Assembly (NCBI GenBank): GCA_948099385.1 | Contig: CANUEZ040000168.1 | Span: 6,677,501-6,741,500 of the forward strand | Length of the DNA: 64,000 bases | Reading direction: 5' to 3' | Origin: Fasciola hepatica | Taxonomy: Eukaryota > Platyhelminthes > Trematoda > Plagiorchiida > Fasciolidae | Shown: one piece after another, positions 1-18,600 of the stretch | Layout: each line of letters starts with the position of its first letter | Numbering within the stretch: the stretch's first letter is position 1 | Notes under the pieces: model-generated | Databases searched by the model: none | What the model saw: the letters and a program-made list of their open reading frames with translations, nothing else | Told to the model about the DNA's origin: nothing | Translations under genes and position numbers: made by a program

Positions 1-2140
1 GTCGGTGTACCGGAGAAAAACAAACGGTTATCTGCGCAAAGACGTAACAGACAGTTGCCGTTTTAAGTGTGTCAGGAATCGGCGCCGTTTTGGCATTCAA
101 ATATTCACTTGCCAGGGACCAACCTAAAAGAACTGCCTATAACTTACGCAACTGTCTCTTCTCACTATCTCTGGGAGAAGCTCGTGCATTCGTTAGTGAG
201 ATTCACCATCGACTGCATCCGGGCTACAAACAATGGAATCGTATACAGCGAAAACAGACTGACAGCAGTTGTTGTTGTGCCCTCTACTGTAAATTAGGGT
301 CCGTTCCTAGAAAACACTTCATCCGAAGTGATCCGCACACCTACGTGATCAGATCCAGAAGTCGCAGCATCTGATAAGCGCATGGTGACGTGTCCCGAAG
401 GTGGGTTTGATGGTTGCTCGCTGCTGAAATCCTAGATGTGTGCTTCGGACGAGCACGCACATGGATGACCGAGTTCTAGAGGATACCTGTCACAGCTGAC
501 TGGTTGTCCCATTGACGGTAATGCACGGATGTTGCAAACTGAGAGATTTTGGTAAGTGATATTACTTAGATTATACCGTAGCTTTTGGGCTTCCCGAAAA
601 AGGTCCTTTCCACTGCGCCCTTGTGTTTCGAACTGTCACACTAACTCTAGTGAAAAGAAATTTCTACCCTCGAATCATCTCAGTTGATTAGCGCAGAACA
701 TTGTTTCTGTAGGACGGATCAGTCACTGTCACCAATCATTGCAAAACAAACTAACCGGTTCATATTTGAATCAAGTAGGCTGTCTTCTGATTGACAGGAA
801 TTCGTTCGCGTCTTATAGTCCCACTGGCCCGAGCACTAACCTGGAATCTGCACAAACGCTGACATGCTGATTGTTAACGGGACTTGACCGACTATGGACC
901 ATGAGTCAGCTTATACCTTCACACCTTGTTTTCCAAATGAATCAACAGCATGGTACGTACGCTTCAGAAAATGTTTACCGGGTAGTTATAACAACACGGG
1001 TCAGTGGTTGTATTTGATGTAGAATCATGTCTATCATGTCTTTGGTGTTTTGGGAGAGAGAACACCTGCCACAGAGAAAACAGTCCGCATCTAACACTGT
1101 TACTGAACCTGCTGGATGGCGCATTCAGCTGGTCTGACCTCTTTTTATTCCTTGCTCGGGACCTCGTGCGCGCGCGTTAACATGCATCTCAGACGGGTAC
1201 TAAAGTATTTTGTCGAATGATAGGCGTGTCAGATAAACGATGATCCTTCGTATTTAACCGCCCAAACATAGACCAGGTTTGCGTCTTGTTTGACTCATTC
1301 TGTTTCAAACCGTGACACTATCAGGGTTCCGTCAATATCTTCTTTCTGCATTTTTATGATTGTTGTTATTTTTGTTTGGAAAGCTGTTACAATGGTTAGG
1401 TGCGGATCTTGTCCCGCTTCAAACTAGGGTCATATGATTGAATAGTCACGGTTCCCGCGAAATGACATGGAAATGTACTCATTGTGCTGTCATACGGAAC
1501 AATATTAGAGTACACCATGTGTGTATCTTGAATAAGATAGAGTTGCGTCAATTAATTGAACGCAGTTCCCTTATTGTATACGAAGAAGTCAATAAACTGA
1601 CTGTGCCCATGGTTTTGATGCGAAACTTCGTCTATTAGCCGCGCGGTAATCGGACAGTGGACGAGCTTAGGCTGGAAGATGAGCTCACTTAATTGCTAAC
1701 GAATCCCACGGTCTGTCTGTTGAGAGAACGCTAGCCTGCCAGTTCCATAAGAAATACCCTCAGTATTACTGAATGCTTCCGTGATAATCCGGCCAAAATG
1801 TCTACAGACGTTCTGTTACCTAGACAGTTACTTCTCACTGGAAATTTGGGTATCAGTTTCAGTGCAGACAAAATACACGACTAAATTTTCAGAATCGTTG
1901 TTTTTTGTTTGAGTTATTAAATACCAAGAATAAAGCGCCAATTGTCTATTTACTATGCTGTTGGGAACAAAAGGCTATGAAAAGACTGACAAGACCCAAT
2001 TCTGACGTCAGGTGATCTGCCTGACTCAATCCTGCGCATATGCGACCAAGCAATCGGTCCATCGGTCCTGAGGGCTATCTTGCACACTATAGTTGCATGC
2101 TTCCACCTGAATGCAGTAGAAGAGGTGCGCCCTATAATTT
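1..2140. other. Unassigned DNA upstream of the RCAN exon
   Basis: I recognise no gene, RNA or repeat family here. The open frames are short (up to about 100 codons, for example 69-374 +) and carry no domain motif. The stretch lies 5' of an internal RCAN exon on the plus strand, so it is probably an intron of that gene. I looked for the first half of the RCAN RNA-recognition-like fold in all plus frames and did not find it, so the 5' exons may lie outside the window. Confidence 0.5.
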
Positions 2141-2200
2141 CAAAGGCCCACTGTACTATTAGGGATAACCGGAAACCGTGACTTTGAGAGTGATTCTGGA
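2141..2200 (-). repeat. SINE remnant (family A), core only
   Basis: Read on the minus strand, this stretch carries a block (TTTCCGGTTATCCCTAATAG then CAGTGGGCC) that recurs on the plus strand near 24860-24895, downstream of a tRNA-like head. It is therefore a fragment of the same dispersed element. No box A or box B is visible next to it, so the tRNA-like head is missing or too decayed. Limits are approximate. Confidence 0.6.
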
Positions 2201-2522
2201 GTGAAGAACCACACAAGGCCCCAGTGGATCATGCGTGGTAACGAGCCCGGCAACTGATGTGACCGAATGGAGCGCGATTCGAACTTCTTAGTTACGACGT
2301 GATAAACCTTTAGACCACACCGTGGGTGAACTTTTGGACCGTCACCTCGGCTTGTAGTTTGCTTACTGGCCATTCTCCACTGGTTGAACAAACTTGTTTG
2401 GTGCTTTGTAATGCTTGTGCTTGCTCATATCAGTCATTTCTCTGCTGACAATACTATTAGTAGTCACTTGATACAATTTTTCATTTGGTGTTTGCGTACT
2501 TTTTATTTCCCTTGGTGTGTAG

Positions 2523-3446
<924 letters not shown>

Positions 3447-3459
3447 AACAGAAAGGGGT

Positions 3460-4023
3460 TCACTCCCGCCACTGACTTCGGTTTCGAGTCATGTCCATTA
3501 GTGAGAAAAGCCAGCGTCCCTCGTCATCTCTACCATCCCAGCCTGGCAACCGAGACGGCCCTACACGTGACAGACGTTTCGCCAGTTTCTTCATTCCTCT
3601 ACGCCAAGTCTTCGCTTGTCCTCCACGCTCTTTCTTCCAGTCGGGCCGAAGGGGCGCAAACAATGCTCGAAGTGGCAGGCGCTGAACGGGCATTCCTAAT
3701 ACATGTCCTAGCCATCTGTGACGGTGCTGCAATAAAGTCTTTTCTAGGGAGGTGTCGGCTGTACTAAATACTCGCCTGCGCACTTGATCATTGCTGACGC
3801 GTTGCCCCCACCAAACACGGACAAAACTTCGTAATCAGCGGGTATCAAACACAACCAGGCGACGAATATCTCGAACCCGGAGGGACCATGTCTGACAACC
3901 ATACAGTAGTACGGGGCGCATGGCAGTATTGTAAATTGGGACTTTCAGTGAAAGAATAATGTCGTGTCGGCGCCAGAGATGCCTAAGGTTCGACGAAGCT
4001 AGTTTGGTCTTTGAAATTCGCAT
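3460..4023 (-). pseudogene. RTE-1 C-terminal region
   Basis: Minus frames 4023-3835 and 3783-3460 encode the post-RT region of RTE-like proteins: RHLWRRHDI, RPVLLYGCQTWSLR, RRLVVFD, then HRWLGHVLGMP and SRLPGWDGRD. The same blocks occur in the two other RTE copies of this window (29660-30170 + and 55170-55890 -), which supports the assignment. The two pieces are out of frame with each other. Confidence 0.8.
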
Positions 4024-4152
4024 ATATGTTTCCTCTCCAACACCACTATTTCCAGTAATACAACTGACGAGGTAAAAACTTTCGGTAATTTCCAGTCTTT
4101 CCCAACTCAGGTAGCACGCGGGTTCATGTTCTCGTCAATCCTGGAGTAGCAC

Positions 4153-5335
4153 CTAACACTTTGACGGTGTGAGATACATTCCGTATTGAGCCATTTCGGT
4201 TATCATACGGTTCTGGAGAAATTGAGCAGCTGAGATGCTAGAAGTGAGCAGGACGATGTCGTCGGCATATTCCAGATCAGTAATCCCGTGCCCTGAGAGG
4301 AGTTTGACACTATCACTTACGAGGCCCTCGACCGATTTCTTAAGGGCGTCGTCAGTTGCGAAGTTAAAGAGGAACGGTGAAATAGAACACCCTTGTTGAA
4401 CTCCACTAGAAACAACAAAGAGGAGCGAAAGCTTTCCGTAAGCTGTCACTCGTCCTGAAGTGTGGCGGTGGAGAGATTTGATGGTTGATATGTACTTTTC
4501 AAGAACGCCGTTTCTCAACAAACATTTCCACAGCAGTCCTGTCAACTGAATCAAAGGCTGCTCTGATATCCAGAAAAACGGCGATAGACGGTCTTCGGTA
4601 AGTGTGTTGATGCTCCAACAGCTGGCGGGGAGTGAATATCTGATCGGTGCAGTCTCGGTCAGGGCGAAACCCCGCTTGCTGCCCACGGGTTTGCTCCTCT
4701 CTGTGTGTTCATAGTTTTCAAAGAATGACAGACGCCAAAATCTTCGACGTAATCTGGATTAAACTGATTCCCCTTTGATTACCGCAGATAGCCCGGGATC
4801 CTTTCTTGAAGACAGGGACTACGACCGATCCCATCCAATCCATAGGAACTTTCTCCTGTTCCCATACTTTAGAGAACATATACGTTAGCTCTTTCACCAT
4901 ATGGCATCCTGTTTCTGTGAATACAGCTGGCGGTAGGCGGTCTGGGCCTGGAGCGTTGTGTCGCTTGAGGAGTGCAAGTGCACTACAAAGTTCGGCTTCG
5001 CTGAGTGGGTCTGGGGACACGGACCGCTGCGAACAACATTCAATAAGAGGTATGGCGGTCTTTGCAGGAGGCCAGTTGAATTGCAAATCAAGGTGTTCAG
5101 GCCATCTTTCTCGGCGTCGATAAAGATTATGACTAGGCGTTCCGTCAGCTTCGCAGATTGTCTCGCTGCACTGTCTTTTGGTACCGGTGTTGCGGATAAC
5201 GTGGAGCAACTTTGGAAAGTTCCCGGAGGTGGCATTTATTTCCATCTCAGCAGCGCGTACCGACCACCAGTTCTTGCGATCGTTTTTCAGGCTTGCAGTG
5301 AACTCACGTTTTAGGGCCACACGAGTTTCGTTCAT
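4153..5335 (-). pseudogene. RTE-1 reverse transcriptase domain, broken
   Basis: Minus frames 5335-4718 and 4686-4153 cover most of an RT. The first holds the connector LKNDRKNWW and the fingers with NAPGPDRLP, FKKGSRA and NQRGISL. The second holds GVQQGCSISPFLFNF (RT motif B) and the catalytic EYADDIVLL (motif C). A frame break lies at about 4690-4715, where the motif A region (D..AFDSV) should be; part of it is read out of frame. This would be the polymerase for target-primed reverse transcription. The copy is inactive. Confidence 0.85.
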
Positions 5336-5531
5336 AGATGAGTCCGCGGGGATTAAACTGTGAACATCTGATCTGGAGGTACTGCCTCAACTAGCCAGAC
5401 AAGCGGAATACAGAGCTGATTTCACGAAAACCCAGCGTTTTTCTAGGGGACACAGTGGATTGGTGCTCAATCTATCCCTCAGTTCATTCTGGAACCTGGC
5501 CAGCACGTTAGGCCCCGATAGTCTGGAGACA

Positions 5532-6312
5532 TTAACTCGCAACAATATTTCTAGTTGTCCCACCAAAACGCACAGATAATGTAGCACACGCCAGTGAATC
5601 AAGGCTGGTTCTCCAGTATGAACGGCAATTTTGTATACATCCTCGCCATCTATAGCTAATTGCGATGTGATCTGTCTGAGCCCAATCTTGGGTTGACGAA
5701 GGAGGTCGCCAGGTGGCTGAACAGTGCTTTGTATTTATAAAGCTGGTGCTGGATAGAAACAGTCGGTGATGAAAACTTAGATTTACAAGCCTTTCACCAT
5801 TATTCGATCGGCAACAGTTGAAGCCAAAGCAACCTCCTAGATGATGTTCGCTAGGCGCAATACTACCGACCCTGGCATTTAAGTCTCCGGCTAGAACGAT
5901 GGTGTCCGTCTTGTGCGCTGTTATTAGGTCATAAAGGCGTTGGTAGAATCTATCCTTCGCGGCTTCCGAACTACGATCTATAGGGGCATACGCAGAAATC
6001 ACAAACAAGCATCGTCTGTTAGCTCGTTTTCTGCTTACTTTGGATGAACATCTGATTCATACAGCACAGTCGACCATCAACTGGAATCCACTCTGCAAGA
6101 CAAGTCTCGGCTCTATCGTTCAGGACTATTCCAACGCCTGCTTGGCCAGAGACCTCAGCTTCAGAGTCTCCAGAACAGCGTAAACGAAAAGTAACGTCCT
6201 TTTCGATCGGCGATAACTTTATTATGTGACTGGGGTCTTGAATACGGGTCACAAACCTTCTCCAATTCCTTGCTAGCTCAGCTTGTTGACCTATGCGCGC
6301 CAGAGTGCGCAC
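5532..6312 (-). pseudogene. RTE-1 endonuclease domain (APE-type), broken
   Basis: Two abutting minus-strand frames (6312-6019 and 6008-5532) encode an exonuclease-endonuclease-phosphatase fold that nicks target DNA for target-primed reverse transcription. Visible motifs are VISAYAP, the metal-binding AGDLNARVG and the late catalytic TDHIAISYRWR. A frameshift separates the GVGIVLN part from the VISAYAP part, and another break follows near 5640. The order and motifs match trematode RTE-like ORFs. Confidence 0.82.
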
Positions 6313-6900
6313 ATTTTACGTCGCAAGTCTGATTGGTGAGCGTGGTCGGAAAAGAGGTGCAGCATTCGAGAGTGGAGGACTGAACCTATTAGCGTATCTT
6401 GGACCGTGTCTTGATTCTGCATCAGTGGTAAGGTGGTTTTAGGGATCCACGGTCGGTGCCTTTGACCATTCAAAGCTCAACCCGCAAGGCAGCGGGACGG
6501 AGTGCGGGGCCCGAAACCCACTGGGGGCCGGTAACTGATTGCTCAGTTCATAAGCCCTTCGGATGTGGCCAAACATCCTGGGTGCCCAGATCCCTCCACC
6601 ACACATGGCGGTGAGCATACCGTTGTACGCCTCATACGCCACCGACGGTTGGTTTGTATTCAGGGTTTAGTCATCTCCCTTAGACTAACTTTCAGTCAGT
6701 CAAACCGGTGGAGAGCGCCAAGCGTTCGTTTTCGTCCTCCAAATTTAGTAGGAACATCTCCGCCATGAGAAGGCAGTGGGCAGAATTTCCTCAGCAGAGG
6801 CTGTGTTGGACGCACGGTCATTTGGGAGCATTTCGAGAGGTGTTTAGGACGAGTAGCCATCTCGGAGCCTGAGACACCCACCCCCGACCATACAGAGGCA

Positions 6901-12384
<5,484 letters not shown>

Positions 12385-12600
12385 TCACAAAGTGTTGTCC
12401 AGATAGTTGGTACAGTCATAGTTACTGCTTTCTGTCCAGTCCTCATCTTGCACCACAGACTGTCGAAATCCATTCACCTCTGCGTGTCTCCGTTCCAAAC
12501 GATAAATTTGTCGTTCGGCCGCATGAATAACCATTTCCAGACTCCGGCTATTCAGTGTGCGCAACAATCGGAATACCGCGTTTCGTATAAGACGCTCTTG
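12385..12600 (-). CDS. CFAP410: CFAP410-like protein, putative last exon (C-terminal helical module)
   Basis: On the minus strand a CAG acceptor (12603-12601) opens a frame that starts QERLIRNAVFRLLRTLNSRS and runs to a stop at 12387-12385. This resembles the C-terminal helical domain of CFAP410, whose human form has a segment beginning RNVLTAILLLLREL, followed by a second amphipathic helix. The exon starts in phase 0, which fits a phase-0 donor at 20779 in the preceding exon. Adding it gives a protein of 253 residues, close to the 256 of human CFAP410. The assignment rests on short helical similarity and phase agreement across an 8.2-kb intron, so it is weaker than the other exons. Confidence 0.55.
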   Translation of the reverse strand, partial: QERLIRNAVFRLLRTLNSRSLEMVIHAAERQIYRLERRHAEVNGFRQSVVQDEDWTESSNYDCTNYLDNTL

Positions 12601-15600
12601 CTGTTGGGTCGTGGGGAAACGATGTCAAATGTTATTGAGATCCATACGATTGAGAACTTTTGACTAATCTGTGCGTAACACAGGTTCAGGCCATCGCATT
12701 TATGTAGAAATCCATCAAATATCATGTGACGGTAGACAACAATTCGCTATCGTCTGAATCGTTGTCATAGCTGATCTACTAGAAACTCAGTAAGTTCTTC
12801 GCTTCTATTGTGAATTAACATTAGTGCTACTCTGTATGTATATGTATATATAGTGTTATATTATATTATGTATTATTTACTCGGGATCACATTAGTCGAA
12901 ACAATCGTAATTATCAATTTCATTCAGTTCTTTCGCACACTAACCGGAGGTATGGAAACCTTAACCGGCGCGAATGATGAGTATGTCCTATTAGGTTTTC
13001 GGGCTATGGTCTAAGTGATCTGTGCACCTGTTGGTTGAAAACACTAAGTTTTGATGTGAGCGGGCTGGTCACATTTAAAATCTTACTTCACCGACATGTT
13101 TTTCGCCTACATGTTTACTTTCTGTCTGTTTCCACTTATTTTAATCTTGACTGGGAGGTACTAACCAACGACAGCGCAAAAGTGCCAATTTAATGACTGT
13201 AAGGACTTGACTGAAATTCTCAGTTCTGTGCTCTGCCTAGTGCGTCCTCAGTTCGTAAAGGCTTTCATAACTTCGTCATACTATGTACTGATTATCTCGA
13301 CCCATCCTCCAACTGCTACCTGTCTCAAGGAAGTCTCCGTGTGGACATGCGTACCACATCCCAACCACTATAGACCGATTTATGGTTCCCAACACCCTTA
13401 ACCTAATCTCAGTATTGGCTACGCAATGTTCCAGTGATACTCGCGCAATGCTGCGAGGAAAATGATGCTCACACACCAGTAATTTGCACTTGTGTTCAGC
13501 CTGAAACAGCCACTTTTCCAAGCTCTGCAGGAGGGTCTACACAGTAGATACGTGACTCGGATCTTGCATCGCTGCCACGTATAGCTTGGAAGGCCGAGAG
13601 CCGAATGCGTTTACTGTCTGCGCGACATTTCACAGGATACCAGAGTATCAGGCATGATTTGATCACCCACGTAACAAAGTTTATCTACCTCAGCTAGCGC
13701 TGTGGTAGGGTCTGGTATAGAATCAACCCAGTTCCGTGGTAGAATTTTACACTTGTAAGGTACAAAACATGCCCAACCTTACTACATTGTTGTTTGGACA
13801 ATGCGGAGTTACGCACGGCTTACCTTGATGTTCACTCTGAAGCACAAAACCTCCAACCCATTCAGCTGGTTAATAGGATCTACAACTGAGGGCTTAAACC
13901 ATCTCACTCACATCACGACTGAGGCTGTCAAAAAGACAATGAGTGGGGCCAAACAAAGGAAGCAGTGCGCTGGCGCAAGAAACATCACTGACGGCCAGTC
14001 AAAGCAAAGGTTGGATGGATCAATAGCGTGATGAAGACGAAATGGACCAATGGTATGTATATGTGTTTGTTTCGTTCATGCTTTGATTTACACTGATAAA
14101 CTGCGAGGTTTCGGAGACGTCGATGCACTGTTAAAACGACTAGTGGAGCAGAAAGTTCTTTTCTTGTGTTGATGACCATCTGATTGGATACAGAAAACTG
14201 GAAACAGTTATCTAACTGAGAGCTTAAAATAAGTCATCGAACTCAGTACGAACTAGTTATTTGAGGACTGGTGGAAACATATGGATAAAAAACATGTCAG
14301 TTTCTCACCTCACGCCCCGGGGATTGCAAATTTCGAACAGGTGGGGATATTTTGCTTTTGATCAACGGCTGGAGCCCGTATTCGTGTCGAATTTTGCTGC
14401 AGATAGTGTTAATTTTTTGTTGGGTGTTAGAATTCGAATAGTGCACAGAACCGCTAACTCAAATAGTCACTGCCGTACAGATGTCAACAGCATACAAGTG
14501 TAAAATTGTACTTCAGATTTCTATCGTATTCGACTAAACAGCTACGCAATATACAGCACTCGAAAATAAGTTCGATACGGAAACTTTAATTTTCATTAAT
14601 AGTCATGGCCAATACCGAATGTGAAAACATAACTACCAGTTGTACTCGTCAAACCATCAACCAAATTATTCGGCACCTTAAATCAGTTCGATTAACCAGT
14701 GAGCTGTTTACAGACACTAGTAAAATGCGATCATCTTGGAAAGTTTTTCGTATGCGACAAGCATCCAATCGGTTTCCAGCTAAGCATCGATAAAAGTTGA
14801 AAAAACACAAAAACTCTCGATCAAGATATGAATGTTTCAAAGCCATGAAGTGTTTTGTTTCAATTTTGTGTGAGAAAACGACAAGTTGGAGCTGATATTC
14901 GGTATCAAAGTGGCGAGCAAAATCACTCCTATTGCAACGAATCTCGTCCATCCGTGATGGAACTCTGGTTCACTAAGTGGAATCATCTTGGTTCATTTTC
15001 TCCGAATTCCTATGACCAGGTTCCGTACCATTTCGATAACCTTCAGATCAATTAGCCCCCTCGTCCACCCCGGAACCGATTTGTGTCCTGGGAGTTTACT
15101 TGTTGTGGCGGTGGTTGTTCGTTGTATGCAGAAATCCTGGTAAAATTATCTGAAACTAGTTACTGAGAATTAGCCGTGATTGATCGGTCATGGGCAAATG
15201 AACGTGTGATCAGTTCGAGTTTAATTCGAAACTAGATGGACGTGCATTGATCCTGTATGTCAGATTCGTTTAATATCAAACCTACTCTAAAGAATTTCTC
15301 AATATACCGGTAACCATGATTCCCACAAGCATACCGACGACCTCAAGCACCACCACCCTAAAAACAGATCAACGAAATTCAATTGTCAGCTTTTACTGAA
15401 CTGTTATTACATGCCTCTGAGCGGAATATCTAAATTAAAAGTATACAACAGTGATATCGGAATATAGATTCAGTAATGTGACTCACAGACCTGGTGTCTT
15501 ACGGTCAGTCTGTCGTTCATCTTGGTGCTCTTGAGTAGGAGGAGTCGCATTTGTTGGGTATGCCGCACAATCAACGTGTAAGTCGAGCGAATTTCTACTT

Positions 15601-18600
15601 TTCTACGGATACTTTTGTTAGTTAAAACACCTGGTGAACAGGAGATTGTCAGGTTTTATTTAGACACCACTATGTCGTGAGGGAATTAGCGTATTCAAGA
15701 ATGCAGCGTATGCTCCGACCTAATCGAAAGAACAACAAAATGACCCGTTTCGTGTAAAATTGCATCCAAACCGACCGACCTGTTACCGCGACTGATCTGT
15801 CGGGAACTTATGCAGATTGTGTGCCAGTTGGCCCTATTAGTGCAGCGGGTCTTCAAAACCCACGTGAACCACCGTGAAACAAAAGAAAATATTCACAAAA
15901 AACAGAGTGCATCACTTTCGTTTGATGCTTTTCAAAAAAGCAAATTGGTTTAAGTCAGGAAATCGAATAAACGGGTTAGAAAAAACGGGGCGCTAATATA
16001 CCGATGGCAATTGTGTGTTTGTCGTGATTGCAAGAAACCAACGTGAGATGCAGTCGGACTTACTTTGTTTCCATCAGGGTTGCCGAATTCACGTCAAAAT
16101 TGGGGGAGACAGCCGGTGGTGACTGCGGGTGCACGACGTTGATTTGGGTCTCATCGACAATCGTCTTGTCGTTTGTTTGTATTCCATTTGGTTCCTTAAA
16201 TTTTCGAATTTTTGATCAGTGTTAGGACAGTGTGAAGTCGATACTGATACAACTAAATTTTGTCGTCCACATGAACCCTATCCATGATACGAAACGAAAC
16301 GAAATCGATGTTCGTTGTTCAAATATACTTGAGCATCAACCTGCCTTCCCCACCCCCTCCCGTCCTCTTCTCAAACAGACTTTGAAAATGGCAGACATCT
16401 TGGAAATGCGACGAACGGGTTTCGTCGTGATACGAATCGAGAACGACTTCATCTGATGGAGGCGGAACATCTTGACACACTGTTACTGACCTCAATCGGA
16501 CGTGAACAAACTAAATCCGCTGATGGTTAATGACTACCATCAACACATTCAGTACTCGATACAAGGCATGCGTCAGTATATAGGAGGGTTTTATCAAAAA
16601 TCCGAAAAGATTACCACTTGTCGGCGCCGGAGACTAGACACAGGATAATGAACAGTTTCAAAAACTCCTTAAAAGTCGACTTCTGTTTCTCGCCAGAACC
16701 CCAGAGACTAGTATTTCCTGTCTCCATATCATTCTTCTAGGTTAAGGTGGGTACATAAGGATTGAAATAATGCAGGAAAATGCGTTGCTGTGTCTTCGAG
16801 GACGCGAAGTAGTCACCTGCCATGACTTTCGGATAAAACCTGGCATGACTCAAACAAAGTCCTATGTTGATAACTAGAATATATAAATTTGATAAGTTAA
16901 AGAATTGAACCAATTAGACAATTACGCCGATGTGACAGAAAACAACAATCGCATAAACTGCATTCCCGACTGAACTTCAGACTGGATGTGGATTGTTCCA
17001 CACATTGTGTCAGTTTTCGTGAAAAATCGGTATCCGATCTAGGGTTTAACCTGGACTACGATATTTGTGATCGTTAATCCCTATCACAGCAACCCATTTG
17101 TTAAATTGATCCAATCCCCTAACCTGTCATGCTATTTCGGTACGTGATGACCTGATCACGAATCACCGGAAACGAGCTTGTTTGTCAATCTGTGTCCTCT
17201 AACGGTGCTCAGTGGGACCAGGCGGACAATTACAACATATTTTATGTGAAATATATTCAAACGATCTCTAAATAATCCTGGAGGTACAGATCTCCATTTT
17301 TTGTTAGTGATAACGCTAGCAGCAACAGTTTGATTCAGACTTTTTAATGTCACAAGATACGATGAATTTTCTCCTTGAAAAGACAATGAACTACGGTGGG
17401 ATTGACCAAATATAGATTTTAAATCCAACAATCTGTGATCTTATCCATAATCTCTAAACAGTACAAATTTACCGTGCTTAATTTCAGTCCTTCTGGCTGC
17501 TTCTGACAGATGTCAATAGTAAATGTCAGAAGTATAAAGCATCATATGAACCCCGGATATCTCCTAATTTATATTCTACTTTATAAATAAAAACTTAGTT
17601 TTACAACATCGTGTTCAATGTTTGCTTTTGTGTTGTGGTCTGATCCAGAATGTGTATGTGCAGTAATGCATTCTCCCATGTAGAGATGATGACTGACAAA
17701 ACATAACTGCCAACAGCTCCCATATAAAATGAACGTGTGTTGTCAATGAAGATATTTTAACTGAGTGTAGAAAGACATCTTCTCCCCCAAAAGAAGGATT
17801 ATTCCATTGGTCTGTAAAAGAATTGCGACAACAGCATGTTTCCATCTGAGAGCAAATCGCATGTGACAATCTAGCCTAAGTGAATCTTGGTTCTCTCTCT
17901 GAAGCAATTACCCACACTGTTACACATACACTGTTGCAATTTATCTACTTCTTGAAGCGCAGACAAACTAATTTGAATACTATTTATCTGTCATTCACAT
18001 TGTTTGTCGAAGAGTCCACTTGTGGAAACCATGCACAGCAATCTCATCAGTAGGCGGAATGATGGAGAACAAAATCACTGGACTATTGTCAATCGTTAGC
18101 TGTGCTTAAGCCGACCGATTGCGACGGTAGTACACCTACTTACTGAAAACGGTACTGAGGGAACAACTCCGAGATTTATTCTCAACTAATTGCGAACTGC
18201 GTTCGGGTTCATAGTGTCTTATATCTCTTATCAATTCTGCTGTAAGTGATCTGTGCCCACTCTGGTTAGTGACTGCTGTTTTATGTAGTCACCTCTTCAT
18301 CCAGTAGACAAATTATGATGCACACAGAAAGCAAACGAAATATTGTCAAGTTAGGACTGGTGGGCGCGACTGTCAGATAAGCTGCAAGATAGTTATTATA
18401 CAGGTAGTTCAGTAGTGCCTATCCACAGAGCACTATTTCATATGCTGATCATAGTCGTAGTCACTATTGAATAATGTGTGATCTTGCCGGTGTGATCAGA
18501 CTGAGTGAAAATGTATTATCTCCTTCAGTTTAGTTCGGTAACCAATAAAACTTGGTGAGTCAGGGAATGCGGTAGAAATGGTGACTCATAATGTATGTAG

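Larger units (their letters stand above)
3447..6900 (-). mobile_element. RTE-like non-LTR retrotransposon, near full length but decayed (RTE-1)
   Basis: Reading the minus strand, the element shows in order a GC-rich 5' leader (about 6900-6320), an apurinic-type endonuclease (6312-5532), a reverse transcriptase (5335-4153) and the C-terminal region (4023-3460). This is the single-ORF layout of RTE-clade LINEs common in trematodes. The frame is broken several times, so the copy is dead. The leader shares the 15-mer TCCCGCTGCCTTGCG with the leader of the third LINE (62234-62248). The 5' end is estimated from the end of the leader. No poly-A or clear target duplication was identified. Confidence 0.8.

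Noticed and set aside
1511..1525. VHHVC phrase resembling the RCAN VVVHVC tail
   Set aside because: It lies upstream of the SPPASPP exon on the same strand, so the order is wrong, and the neighbouring residues do not match.
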